The notes under the pieces: generated by a model | The model's input: only the letters and a program-made list of their open reading frames with translations | What the model was told of the DNA's origin: nothing | Database searches by the model: none | In this document: positions 21,251 through 29,416 of the stretch, piece after piece | How the letters are laid out: each line of letters starts with the position of its first letter | Numbering within the stretch: position 1 is the first letter of the stretch | Program-made: the position numbers and the translations under genes | Assembly: GCF_030551255.1 (NCBI RefSeq) | Contig: NZ_CP130630.1 | Location: forward strand, 8,165,501 to 8,229,500 | Direction of reading: 5' to 3' | DNA length: 64,000 nucleotides | From: Streptomyces sp. NL15-2K | GTDB taxonomy: Bacteria > Actinomycetota > Actinomycetes > Streptomycetales > Streptomycetaceae

Positions 21251-21619
21251 ACAACGGTGTCCGCTCGGCTCGCGGCCGGGGCAGTGGCCGGATCAGCGGC
21301 CCGGCCATGGCGGCTCCTTCGACAGGGCCGGCGGTGACAGGGGGAACGCACGGCCGGTGACACGGGTGCCGTACCGGCGGCAGCCGCACCGCGCCCCGGC
21401 GGCCACCAAATCTTCGATCCCCCGAGATGACGCTCGGCGACCACCGGTACCGGGAGAGTGACGGCCGACGGTGACATCCGGCCGCCGCCGTCATCGAATG
21501 CCGATTTCTCCTGGCACTTCCGGGTCGGCGGAAGAGTGGCCGAAAGCAGCGCAACGCATTATTCAATTCTTCTCATTGCAAACTCTCGAACGTGGGGCCG
21601 AATTGGTCGCCGAAAGGCC

Positions 21620-21649
21620 TTGTTGGTGCGATTCCGCGACGCTTAGGGT
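21620..21649 (+). promoter_or_regulatory. Candidate promoter for the MbtH-ACP-PKS series
   Basis: TTGTTG (21620-21625) and TAGGGT (21644-21649) are separated by 18 bases. They sit 40 bases before the MbtH start in a stretch that is clearly less G+C-rich than its surroundings. It is the best sigma-70-like match before the long + strand series. Confidence 0.45.
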
Positions 21650-21688
21650 CAAGTCGAATTCGATGACAGCGCCAGGAAGGAGAGCTCC

Positions 21689-21907
21689 GTGGCCAATCCA
21701 TTCGAGGATGACAACGCCGAGTACCACGTGCTCGTGAACGACGAGGGCCAGCATTCGCTCTGGCCCGCTTTCGCCGAGATCCCGGCGGGCTGGCGGTCCG
21801 TGCATGGCGCGGCCGCCCGTCAGGAGTGCCTCGACCACGTGAACGAACACTGGACCGACATGCGTCCGCGCAGCCTCGCCGAGGCCATGGCCGCCCAGTC
21901 GTCCTGA
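21689..21907 (+). CDS. MbtH-like protein
   Basis: 72 aa from the GTG at 21689, with GGAAGGAG eight bases upstream. The family pattern is complete: [19 protein letters not shown] at the N-terminus, [13 protein letters not shown] and a [15 protein letters not shown] end, with the conserved Trp residues. MbtH-like proteins bind A domains and are needed for folding or activity of many of them. It probably serves the NRPS A domains and perhaps the stand-alone A-T-TauD protein. It is the first gene of the 18-kb + strand series. Confidence 0.97.
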   Translation: MANPFEDDNAEYHVLVNDEGQHSLWPAFAEIPAGWRSVHGAAARQECLDHVNEHWTDMRPRSLAEAMAAQSS

Positions 21908-21968
21908 AACAGAGCTGCAACTCCTGCGTCGGCCATATGACGACCGAACCACCTAGGAGAAAAGAACC

Positions 21969-22220
21969 ATGTCGACCATCACCAGCGACCGCCGCGCGGC
22001 CATCAAGGAAATAGTCTGCGACATCCTTGAGCTCGAAGAGGACGAGGTCACGGAAACCAGCCTCTTCATCGACGACCACGGTGCCGACTCGCTGCGCGCC
22101 ATCGAAATCCTGGCCTCCTTGGAGAAGGAGTTCGGCATCACCATCGACCAGTCCGAGCTGGCTCAGATGATCAACCTCGAGGCGGTCTACAAGGTGGTCG
22201 CCGAGGCGCCCGTCCGCTGA
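21969..22220 (+). CDS. Acyl carrier protein of the type II PKS
   Basis: 83 aa, with AGGAGAAAAGAACC before the ATG. The phosphopantetheine motif GADSLRAIEIL places the attachment Ser at residue 41. The sequence is acidic and of normal ACP length. It lies 47 bases before the first ketosynthase gene and is the only free-standing ACP in the window, so it should carry the growing polyketide for both ketosynthases, the ketoreductase and the dehydratases. Confidence 0.97.
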   Translation: MSTITSDRRAAIKEIVCDILELEEDEVTETSLFIDDHGADSLRAIEILASLEKEFGITIDQSELAQMINLEAVYKVVAEAPVR

Positions 22221-22267
22221 CCCGTGCCCAGCAGCTCTGTCGATCCCAAGGTCTGAAGGGGAAACAG

Positions 22268-23524
22268 ATGTCCTCAGCAAGCCCCGGCGCCGGAACCGGG
22301 AAACGCCGGGTGGTTCTCACCGGCTTCGGAGTGATCTCCAGTATCGGTATCGGGGCCGAGGAATTCACCGGCAGTCTGCGGGCGGGCCGTAGCGGCGTCA
22401 GTCCGATATCGGTGTTCGACGTAGAGGGCTTCGCGCACGTCAACGGGTGCGAGGTCACGGGGTTCGAACCCGAGCAGTGGATCTCCCGCACTCCCCTGCG
22501 GGAGCTGGGGCGCGCCAGCCGCTTCGCCGTCGCGGCGGCGCGGATGGCGGTGCAGGACGCTGGTCTGGATCCGGTGGAACTCGCCGGCCGACGGGGACTG
22601 ATCTCCGTCGGCACCACGGACGGCGAGTCCTACGAACTGGACCAGCTGGTGGCCGCCGAACTCGCCGACGGTCCGCAGAACATGGACCCCCAGATCGTCC
22701 GGCGAGTCTCGGCGGCCAGGCTCTCCACGGCCATCGCACAGGAACTTGACCTCACCGACGTCGAGGCCCCCACCATCGCGACCGCCTGCTCCGCGGGCAA
22801 CTACGCCATCGGCTACGGCTTCGACGCGGTGAGCTCGGGGGAGGTGGAGTTCGCGCTGTGCGGCGGTGCCGACGCGATGTGCCGCAAGACCTTCACCGGC
22901 TTCTACCGCCTCGGCACCATCGCCCCCGAGCACTGCCAGCCCTTCGACATCGACCGCAAGGGCATCCTCACCGGCGAGGGCGCCGGCGTCCTGGTCCTGG
23001 AGAGCCTGGACTCCGCACTGGCCCGCGGCGCCACCATCTACGCCGAGGTACTCGGCTACGGCCTCAACTGCGACGCGTACCACCAGGTCGCGCCCAACGG
23101 CGACAGCGTCGCGCAGTGCATGAGCATCGCCCTGGCGAACGCCGGGGTGAAGCCCGAGGAGGTCGACCTGATCTCGGCCCACGGCACCGGCACCAAGGCC
23201 AACGACATCACCGAGGCCGGAGCCATCCGCAAGGTGTTCGGCGCCGCGACCCCGCGCACCATCTCCCTGAAGTCGATGCTCGGTCACACCATGGGCGCCG
23301 CGAGCGCGCTCGGGGCGATCGCCTGCGGTCTCGCCATCACCCACGGCTTCATCCCGCCGACCATCAACCACCACCGCACCGACCCGGAGTGCGAGATCGA
23401 CTGCGTGCCCAACCACGCCGTCGACGCCGACCTCAGGATCGTCCAGAACAACGGCCTCGCCTTCGGCGGCAACAACGCCATCGTGATCCTCGGCAAGTAC
23501 GAGGAGGACGGTGACCTCCGATGA
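22268..23524 (+). CDS. Beta-ketoacyl synthase (KS), catalytic subunit 1
   Basis: 418 aa, a full-length FabF-like thiolase fold. The catalytic triad is intact: Cys174 (ATACSAGN), His305 (SAHGTGTKAND) and His340 (MLGHTMGAAS). Its stop codon overlaps the next KS start by four bases. In highly reducing type II PKSs a catalytic KS pairs with a chain-length-factor-like partner; two such partners lie downstream. It condenses malonyl-ACP with the growing acyl-ACP. It could be mistaken for FabF, but the tandem KS/CLF/KR/DH setting argues for secondary metabolism. Confidence 0.96.
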   Translation: MSSASPGAGTGKRRVVLTGFGVISSIGIGAEEFTGSLRAGRSGVSPISVFDVEGFAHVNGCEVTGFEPEQWISRTPLRELGRASRFAVAAARMAVQDAGLDPVELAGRRGLISVGTTDGESYELDQLVAAELADGPQNMDPQIVRRVSAARLSTAIAQELDLTDVEAPTIATACSAGNYAIGYGFDAVSSGEVEFALCGGADAMCRKTFTGFYRLGTIAPEHCQPFDIDRKGILTGEGAGVLVLESLDSALARGATIYAEVLGYGLNCDAYHQVAPNGDSVAQCMSIALANAGVKPEEVDLISAHGTGTKANDITEAGAIRKVFGAATPRTISLKSMLGHTMGAASALGAIACGLAITHGFIPPTINHHRTDPECEIDCVPNHAVDADLRIVQNNGLAFGGNNAIVILGKYEEDGDLR

Positions 23525-24651
23525 CGTACCCGATCCTCGGCATCGGGGCGGTCGCCGGCATCGGCGCCGACCCCGACGCGATCTTCGACAGCCTCTGCGC
23601 CGGCCGCAGCGGACTCGCGCCGCTGCGCGCCTTCGACCGCTCCCGCTTCAACGCCCAGCAACTCTTCGAGATCGACGACCGGCAGACCGACGGCGTCGAC
23701 GAACCGGGCCGTGCCACCCGCTTCCTCGTCGAGGCGATCCGGCAGGCCGCCGAGGACGCGGGACTGCCCGAGGACCTCGCGGGCATCCCGGTGCTCGTCG
23801 GCACCGGCCTGCGCGAACTGCGGACCCTGGAGCTGTGGTGGCGCGACGGCGTCCCGCTCGACTCCGACGGACTGCACTTCGAGAACGCGCTGCGGCGCCA
23901 CTTCGGCGCCATCGACACCCACACCTTCGCGGGCGCCTGCTCGGCCTCCCTGTACGCCCTCGCGCTCGCCTGGGACCTGCTGGAACTCGGTGAGGCGGAG
24001 ACGGTCGTCGTGGCCGGCTGCGACGTGGTCACGGAGAGCATGTTCGGCCAGGCCGACCGGGTCCAGTTCGATCCGCCGTCCTCGGTACGCCCCTTCGACA
24101 AGGACCGCCAGGGCACCATCCTCGGCGAGGGCGCCGCAGCCGTCGTCCTGAGCCGTTCCGCCCCCGCCGGCCGCCCGGTCCGCGGCCGGCTGCGCTCGGT
24201 GGCCGTCAACTGCGACGCCCACCACCAGACCGCTCCCGACCCGGACGGTGTCGAGGACGCCGTCCGCCAGGCACAGGCACAGGCCGAGGTCACGCCCGCG
24301 GACATCGACCTGGTGGTGCTCCACGGCACCGGCACCCCCCTCAACGACCGCACGGAGGCCGCCGTGACCGCGCGGGTCTTCGACGGCCCCGGACCTGCCC
24401 TCACCGGCATCAAGTCGCTGACCGGACACACCTCCGGCTCGGCCGGGCTGCTCAGCCTGATCGTGGCCCTGTGCTCCCTGGACCGAGGCCTGGTGCCGCC
24501 CATCGCGGGCCTGGCCGAGCCGCTGCCCGAGGCCGCGGAACTGCGGCTGGTGGCCGGCGAGCCCCTGGCGGCGCCGGTGCGCCTGGCCCAGATCAACAGC
24601 TTCGGCTTCGGCGGCGTCAACGCCGTCGCCATCGTGGGAGGTGCCGCATGA
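23521..24651 (+). CDS. Beta-ketoacyl synthase (KS), catalytic subunit 2
   Basis: 376 aa, shorter than subunit 1 but with the complete triad: Cys140 (GACSASLY), His268 (VLHGTGTPLND) and His303 (LTGHTSGSAG). It is translationally coupled to both neighbours by ATGA overlaps. A second KS distinct from the first suggests either different chain-length stages, or one KS for initiation and one for extension. Its direct downstream neighbour is a Cys-less KS-like protein, the likely partner of this subunit. Confidence 0.94.
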   Translation: MTYPILGIGAVAGIGADPDAIFDSLCAGRSGLAPLRAFDRSRFNAQQLFEIDDRQTDGVDEPGRATRFLVEAIRQAAEDAGLPEDLAGIPVLVGTGLRELRTLELWWRDGVPLDSDGLHFENALRRHFGAIDTHTFAGACSASLYALALAWDLLELGEAETVVVAGCDVVTESMFGQADRVQFDPPSSVRPFDKDRQGTILGEGAAAVVLSRSAPAGRPVRGRLRSVAVNCDAHHQTAPDPDGVEDAVRQAQAQAEVTPADIDLVVLHGTGTPLNDRTEAAVTARVFDGPGPALTGIKSLTGHTSGSAGLLSLIVALCSLDRGLVPPIAGLAEPLPEAAELRLVAGEPLAAPVRLAQINSFGFGGVNAVAIVGGAA

Positions 24652-25538
24652 CGCTCGCCGTCACCGGGGTCGCCGTCGCCCTGCCCGGCGCGGCCGACGC
24701 GCGCGCCCTGCTGCACACCGCCCGCCCCGGCGCCGACCCGGTCGACCCCACGGCCCTGATCGGCAGGAAGGGGCTGCGCTTCAAGGACCGGGCCACCCAG
24801 CTGGGACTGCACCTCGCCCACGCGGCGCTCACCGACGCCGGAGTCCTCCAGGACGGCGAACTGACCGTCCCCTCGGGCCGGTTGGGCACCGTGGTCAGCT
24901 CGAACCTCGGCAACGTGGACACCGTGTGCCGGGCCGTGGAGACCATAGCCAAGGAGTCCACCAGCGCCCTCAGCCCGATGGACACCCCCAACGCCTCCAG
25001 CAACATCATCGCCTCGGAGACCGCGATCCGCTACGGACTGCGCGGGCCCAACCTGACGGTGTGCAACGGACGTTCCTCGGGTCTGGACGCGATCCGCTGG
25101 GCCGCCCTGATGCTCCGTACCGGCCGCGCCGACCACATCCTGGTCACCGGCGTCGAACCGGACAACGAGGTGACCCGGCGGCTCGTCGACGGACCGGTGG
25201 CCGACGGCGGCGCCGCCCTCGTCCTCAGCCGCGACGCCTCCACCCGCGCCAAAGCCCTGCTCGGCCCGGTGCTGCGCACCGCCCGGCCGGCCGACACCGC
25301 CGAGCGGCTCACGCGGCAGGCGCCCGGGGGAGAGCTCTGGCTCAGCACCGAGGAACACCCCGTGCCCGGGGCCGCGCGACGGATCGCGCTCACCGGCTGG
25401 GGCGAACTCTCCGGCGCCCTCGGTGTGGTGCAGTGCGCCGCCGCGGCCGGTTGGTTCGCCGAGGGACACAACGGTCCGGCGTACGCCCTGGCCGGTGCGG
25501 CCGGAGCGGTCCTGCTCGCCCCGGAGCGCACCCCATGA
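24648..25538 (+). CDS. Chain-length-factor-like ketosynthase, no catalytic Cys
   Basis: 296 aa from the ATG at 24648, overlapping the previous stop codon. The fold is that of a shortened KS, but the nucleophile position in TVCNGRSSGLDA is Arg142 and both catalytic His motifs are missing. Such subunits pair with a true KS and set chain length in type II PKSs. It is short for a CLF (usually about 400 aa), and the C-terminal half in particular is compressed. Its activity must depend on a partner, most simply the KS encoded just upstream. Confidence 0.88.
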   Translation: MTLAVTGVAVALPGAADARALLHTARPGADPVDPTALIGRKGLRFKDRATQLGLHLAHAALTDAGVLQDGELTVPSGRLGTVVSSNLGNVDTVCRAVETIAKESTSALSPMDTPNASSNIIASETAIRYGLRGPNLTVCNGRSSGLDAIRWAALMLRTGRADHILVTGVEPDNEVTRRLVDGPVADGGAALVLSRDASTRAKALLGPVLRTARPADTAERLTRQAPGGELWLSTEEHPVPGAARRIALTGWGELSGALGVVQCAAAAGWFAEGHNGPAYALAGAAGAVLLAPERTP

Positions 25539-26308
25539 CGAACGTGGTGCTGCTCCACGGGCTCGCCAACAACGAGGCGATCTGGGCGCCGCTCGCCGGG
25601 CACTGGCGGGCCGGCCTGGACATCCACGCGCCCCGGCTGCCCTGGCACGGTGGCGGGATCGCCGACTGGCGCCACGAGACCGACTCGGCGGCCCGGCTCC
25701 AGGACGTGCTCGACGCGATTCCCGGCGGTGCGGGCGTGGTGGTCGCCCACTCCTTCAGCTCGCTGGTCCTCCTCGAACTGCTCAGCCGCCGGGCCGCCGC
25801 CGCCGACCCGCTGGACGTACCGGCCGTCGTCCTCGTCAACCCCTTCTACCGCAGCGACGCGGAGTCGTTCCACTGGAACATGATCGCCCCGACCCTGGAC
25901 GACTTCCCGCGCACCATGGCCGAGTCCATCCGGCTGCGGACGTCCGGCCACACCATCGAGCCGGAGCTCCTCGCGGACATGGCCCGGCGCATGACCGAGT
26001 GGATCGGCCCCTACGGCTGGCTCCGTTTCTTCGACACCTATCTGCGCACCCCGCTGTTCCGGGTGGACCTGGTCGAGGCCCCCGCCCTGGTGATCGGCGG
26101 CGCGGCCGACCGGTCCGCACCCGCCGCGGAGGCACGCCACCTCGCCGCCCGGCTGCCGGCCGGAGAGTCGGTGACGGTGCCCGGCTGCGGTCACTTCCCG
26201 ATGCTCGAACGGCCCGACTGGTTCACCGGCGCCGTGCACGCCTTCCTCGACCGGATCCCGGATCGCACCCGGCCCCTGGCAGGCACCCGGCCCCTGGCAG
26301 GCACCTGA
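25535..26308 (+). CDS. Alpha/beta hydrolase in the PKS operon
   Basis: 257 aa from the ATG at 25535, coupled by ATGA to the CLF-like gene. N-terminal VVLLHGLANN (oxyanion region), nucleophile Ser73 in AHSFSS, a lid region from about residue 110 to 185, the acid in IGGAADRS and the final His in GCGHFPMLE form a normal triad. It could release or edit acyl chains on the ACP, or move an acyl or aminoacyl group between carriers. Sequence alone does not decide. The C-terminus has a short duplicated RPLAGT produced by a tandem DNA repeat, probably harmless. Confidence 0.88.
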   Translation: MTNVVLLHGLANNEAIWAPLAGHWRAGLDIHAPRLPWHGGGIADWRHETDSAARLQDVLDAIPGGAGVVVAHSFSSLVLLELLSRRAAAADPLDVPAVVLVNPFYRSDAESFHWNMIAPTLDDFPRTMAESIRLRTSGHTIEPELLADMARRMTEWIGPYGWLRFFDTYLRTPLFRVDLVEAPALVIGGAADRSAPAAEARHLAARLPAGESVTVPGCGHFPMLERPDWFTGAVHAFLDRIPDRTRPLAGTRPLAGT

Positions 26309-26365
26309 CCCCGCCACGGCCGGATCCCGTCCGCCCCGATACGCCCCGACACGAAGGAGTCCGTG

Positions 26366-27373
26366 ATGGGCCCGATGCCCCATCCTGCTGTCACGGCGCT
26401 GCTGGAGACCCCGACGACGGGGCGGCTGCGCCCCCTCTTCGAAGGCAACAACATCAGCTTCGCCATCGGCTTCAAGCACATCAACTACGTTGCCGAGGCA
26501 GCGGTCCTGAACCACTTCCGGGAGGCGGGGCTGCCCGTCGGCGACCTCTACCGGCGCTACGGGCTGGGGTTCGACGTGGTCGACATCCACTCCCGGCTCG
26601 GCGCGCTGCTCGCCGTCGACGACGAGGTGGAGGCGGTCGTCACCCCGGCCACCAAGGACGCCGCGGACCGGCTCCGCTTCAAGGTCGAGCTGTTCGTCGA
26701 GCGCGACGGCAAGCGCGTCAAGTGCGCGGGCTCCACGATCGTGGTGGCGCTGCGCGTCGACGACCACATCAAGCCCGAGGAGCCCTGGCCGGCCGGCCTC
26801 GAACGGTTCACCACCGCCCGCCTGGGCACCGGGGACCGCCTGGAGATCGCGGCCACCCCGCGGCCGTACGGCGAGTTCACCGCGGGCCGCGGCACCAGCG
26901 CCGACCCCGTCCTGAGCGAACTCATCGGCGAGACCAACGCGTTCGGCTGGCGCTGGCGGATGGGCTACTTCTACTGCCACTTCAACGAGCGCGTCCAGAT
27001 GTCCGGCTTCCTGCGGGTGATGGAGGAGGTGGAGGACCTCTTCCTCGCCGACCGGGGCCTGGCCATCAAGGAGGTCCTCGACACCCGCGGCTGGATCCCC
27101 GTGGTCACCCAGTCCCGTATCGAACTCCTCGACGAGACGATCATGGAGGAGGAGCTCTACACCGTCTACACCGTCGAGAACGTCTTCAAGACGCTGCTCT
27201 ACACCACCCGCATGGACTGCTACGTACTGCGCGACGGGCAGCTGGTGAAGACCGCCACCGGCACCATCACCCACGGCTACCTCCACGAAGTGGCGCCCAA
27301 CCAGTGGGAGATGGCCGAGTTCGACGAGTCCACCGTCACCGCCCTCACCACCCCCCGCAAGGCGGCGTCATGA
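26366..27373 (+). CDS. Double-hotdog protein (thioesterase/dehydratase fold) of the PKS
   Basis: 335 aa from the ATG at 26366, with GAAGGAG upstream; a GTG one codon earlier is also possible. The first half looks like a 4-hydroxybenzoyl-CoA thioesterase-type hotdog (FAIGFKHINYVAEAAVLNHFREAG, residues about 30-110). The second half repeats the fold (from about residue 190). The usual catalytic Asp of the thioesterase family is not obvious (FKHINY in place of D-x-x-G-H-V-N). It may act on acyl-ACP as a dehydratase, isomerase or thioesterase; I cannot choose. It is encoded between the two CLF-like genes and overlaps the second. Confidence 0.75.
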   Translation: MGPMPHPAVTALLETPTTGRLRPLFEGNNISFAIGFKHINYVAEAAVLNHFREAGLPVGDLYRRYGLGFDVVDIHSRLGALLAVDDEVEAVVTPATKDAADRLRFKVELFVERDGKRVKCAGSTIVVALRVDDHIKPEEPWPAGLERFTTARLGTGDRLEIAATPRPYGEFTAGRGTSADPVLSELIGETNAFGWRWRMGYFYCHFNERVQMSGFLRVMEEVEDLFLADRGLAIKEVLDTRGWIPVVTQSRIELLDETIMEEELYTVYTVENVFKTLLYTTRMDCYVLRDGQLVKTATGTITHGYLHEVAPNQWEMAEFDESTVTALTTPRKAAS

Positions 27374-28476
27374 GTACCCCGGTGACCGACCGGCCGGTGA
27401 TCACCGGCTGGTCGGCCGTCTCCCCGCACGGCATCGGCGCCGATGCCCTCGCCGAGGGCCTGCGCACCCAGTCCCCCACGGTCGCGCCCGTCGACACCGC
27501 ACGCTGGAAGGTACCCACCTCCCGGGCCCACCTGGTCCCCGGCTTCGAGACCCGCGAGGTGCTCGGCAAGAAGGGCACCCGCTCCATGGACCGGGTCACC
27601 GGCCTCGCCGTGGCCGCCGTGGGCTCCCTGCTCGACCAGCCCGGTTCGGTACGGGAGTCGGAGACCGGGGAACGCGCCGCGCTGGTGCTCGCCACCACCA
27701 CCGGCAGCGCCGCCAGCATGATGGACTTCACCCGCAGCTCGCTCGAAGGCGCCCGGCCCTACGACGTCGACCCGGCGGTGATGCCCAACGCCGTGATGAA
27801 CTGCGCGGCCGGCCAGTGCGCCATCTGGTACGGCATCAGGGGCCCCAACACCACGCTCGCCGGCGGCCGCGCGGCCGGACTGCTCGCCCTCAACTACGCG
27901 ACCCGGCTGCTGTCCTCGGGCCGCGCGGACACCGTGCTCTGCGCCGCCGCCGAGGAGTACTCGGCCGCCCGCCACTGGCTGGAGTGGCACAGCCGGGGCC
28001 CCGAAGCCCCGGGCGTCGCGCTCGGCGAGGGCGCGGCCGTGCTTCTGGTCCAGCCCGCCGCCGCGGTCACCCCCGAGCGCCCCGCGCTCGCCGAGATCCT
28101 CGCGGTACGCACCCGGGTGGCCACCGGCAAGCAGGCCCGCCCGGCCCTGGAGGCCTGCGTACGCTCCGCCCTGGAGGCCGCCGCGGTGACCCGCGACGAC
28201 GTGTGGGCCGCGAGCCCGTCGGACGCGCCGGGGCTCCTCGGCCACCTGGAGCGCGAGGTCCTCGGCCAGGTCTGCGGGACCGAGGCGACGGAGCGGGTCC
28301 CGGCCGTCGGCCGGCTCGGTGACGTCTCCGCAGCCTCCGGCTCGTTCCAGATCGCCATGGTCCTCGCCACCGCCGCCGCGACCCCCGCGGCCGCCGGCCA
28401 GGTCGCCGTGGTGACCTCCGCCGACCGCGACGGCTCCCTCGCCTGCGCGGTGCTGAGACTACGGGACGCCCGATGA
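27370..28476 (+). CDS. Second chain-length-factor-like ketosynthase, no catalytic Cys
   Basis: 368 aa from the ATG at 27370 (ATGA overlap). The KS fold is clear at the N-terminus (VITGWSAVSPHGIG), but the nucleophile position in LAGGRAAGLLAL is Arg167 and the HGTGT motif is gone (SPSDAPG). This is the same Cys-to-Arg change as in the 24648 gene, although overall similarity looks low. With two catalytic KSs and two CLF-like proteins, the cluster can form two KS-CLF heterodimers, as reported for highly reducing type II PKSs that make polyene or cinnamoyl chains. Confidence 0.9.
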   Translation: MSTPVTDRPVITGWSAVSPHGIGADALAEGLRTQSPTVAPVDTARWKVPTSRAHLVPGFETREVLGKKGTRSMDRVTGLAVAAVGSLLDQPGSVRESETGERAALVLATTTGSAASMMDFTRSSLEGARPYDVDPAVMPNAVMNCAAGQCAIWYGIRGPNTTLAGGRAAGLLALNYATRLLSSGRADTVLCAAAEEYSAARHWLEWHSRGPEAPGVALGEGAAVLLVQPAAAVTPERPALAEILAVRTRVATGKQARPALEACVRSALEAAAVTRDDVWAASPSDAPGLLGHLEREVLGQVCGTEATERVPAVGRLGDVSAASGSFQIAMVLATAAATPAAAGQVAVVTSADRDGSLACAVLRLRDAR

Positions 28477-28880
28477 CCGCCGCGCCACGCGGCCGCGTGA
28501 GTCCCGTCGCCGCCGACATACAGGTCCAGGCCCGGACCGCGGAAGGCCTGACGGCCACCGCCTGTGCCGACATCCGGGAGAACGAGCCGGTGTTCGCCGG
28601 CCACTACCCCGACTTCCCGATCTTCCCCGGGGTCTGCGTGCTGGAGTGCGTGCAGCGTGCGGCCACCGACGGGGACGCCGCTCCGGACCCCTCCCAGCTC
28701 GCCGCCGTGGAGTCGGCGCGGTTCGCCGGAGCCGTCTACCCCGGGGACACCCTCCGCCTCACCCTCAAGTGGCGCCGCACCGAGGCCGGCCTGCGCTGCG
28801 ACGCGGGTGTCACCACCGACCGCGGCAAGGCCGCCACCGTACGGCTGCGCTACCACGAGCCCGCAGGGGGCACGCGATGA
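28473..28880 (+). CDS. FabZ-like 3-hydroxyacyl-ACP dehydratase, catalytic
   Basis: 135 aa. The FabZ signature is complete: FAGHYPDFPIFPGVCVLECVQ, with His44 and Glu58 as the catalytic pair. It overlaps both neighbours by four bases. It should remove water from the 3-hydroxyacyl-ACP made by the ketoreductase two genes downstream. With no enoyl reductase anywhere in the window, the double bonds would be kept, giving a polyene. It probably works together with the next hotdog protein. Confidence 0.92.
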   Translation: MTAAPRGRVSPVAADIQVQARTAEGLTATACADIRENEPVFAGHYPDFPIFPGVCVLECVQRAATDGDAAPDPSQLAAVESARFAGAVYPGDTLRLTLKWRRTEAGLRCDAGVTTDRGKAATVRLRYHEPAGGTR

Positions 28881-29416
28881 CCGCACCCGCACCCGCGCTG
28901 CCCCGGGTCACCGACCTGCTGCCGCACCGCTACCCCATGCTGCTCGTGGACCGGGTGACCGAACTCGTCCCCGGCGAGCGGATCCGCACGCTCAAGGCGG
29001 TCACCCTCAACGAGCCGTGGTACGCGGCGATCCCACCCGACGCCGCGCCCGGCACCGCGTACGACTATCCGCAGTCCCTGCTCGTGGAGTCCTGGGGCCA
29101 GTCGGCCGGACTCCTCGCCTCGGCGGTCGCCGAGGCGCCTTCGGGGCAGGTCATGCTGTTCGGTTCGGTGGCGGACGCCGAGTTCCACCTGCCCGTACTC
29201 CCCGGCGACGTGATCGAGCACCGGGTGCGCGTCTCCCGCGCCCTCACCGACTCGGTGATCTTCGAGGGGAGCAGTCATCGCGGCGACGAGACCGTGATGA
29301 CCGTGACGCGGATGGTGATGGCCTTCCGCCCGGCGGACCGACTCCGCCCCGGCGACCCCGCCGAACCCGCCCCGCCCCCACCGACCGCAGCACCCGGAAG
29401 AGAGGCCATCCGATGA
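28877..29416 (+). CDS. FabZ-like dehydratase partner lacking the catalytic His
   Basis: 179 aa. The N-terminal LLPHRYPMLLVDRV is typical of FabZ, and Glu71 (SLLVESWGQSAG) is kept. The stretch that should read G-H-F-P is replaced by PDAAPGTAYDYP, so the catalytic His is missing. It is probably inactive alone and forms a heterocomplex with the 135-aa dehydratase encoded just upstream. The C-terminal 25 residues are a Pro/Ala-rich tail (PAEPAPPPPTAAP) not found in FabZ. Confidence 0.88.
   Translation: MTAPAPALPRVTDLLPHRYPMLLVDRVTELVPGERIRTLKAVTLNEPWYAAIPPDAAPGTAYDYPQSLLVESWGQSAGLLASAVAEAPSGQVMLFGSVADAEFHLPVLPGDVIEHRVRVSRALTDSVIFEGSSHRGDETVMTVTRMVMAFRPADRLRPGDPAEPAPPPPTAAPGREAIR

Larger units (their letters stand above)
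19195..21688. other. 2.5-kb region without a supported gene
   Basis: No frame here combines a ribosome site, plausible protein sequence and a single consistent frame. Long open frames on both strands are Arg/Pro/Ala-rich and run through the tandem array, whose 247-base period is not a multiple of three, so the same DNA is read in three frames. What it does hold is a MITE-like end at 19255, an intact MITE-like element at 19876-20078, a tandem array at 20351-21250, and an A+T-richer promoter region before the MbtH gene. The 600 bases between 19280 and 19870 may be decayed coding DNA, but I cannot identify it. Confidence 0.7.

Noticed and set aside
19686..21566. A 626-aa - strand frame and several other frames across the tandem array
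   Set aside because: The 247-base repeat is not a multiple of three, so the same DNA is read in different frames in successive copies. No ribosome site or recognisable domain is present.
23521..24651. The second KS as a chain-length factor
   Set aside because: It keeps Cys140, His268 and His303, so it should be catalytic.
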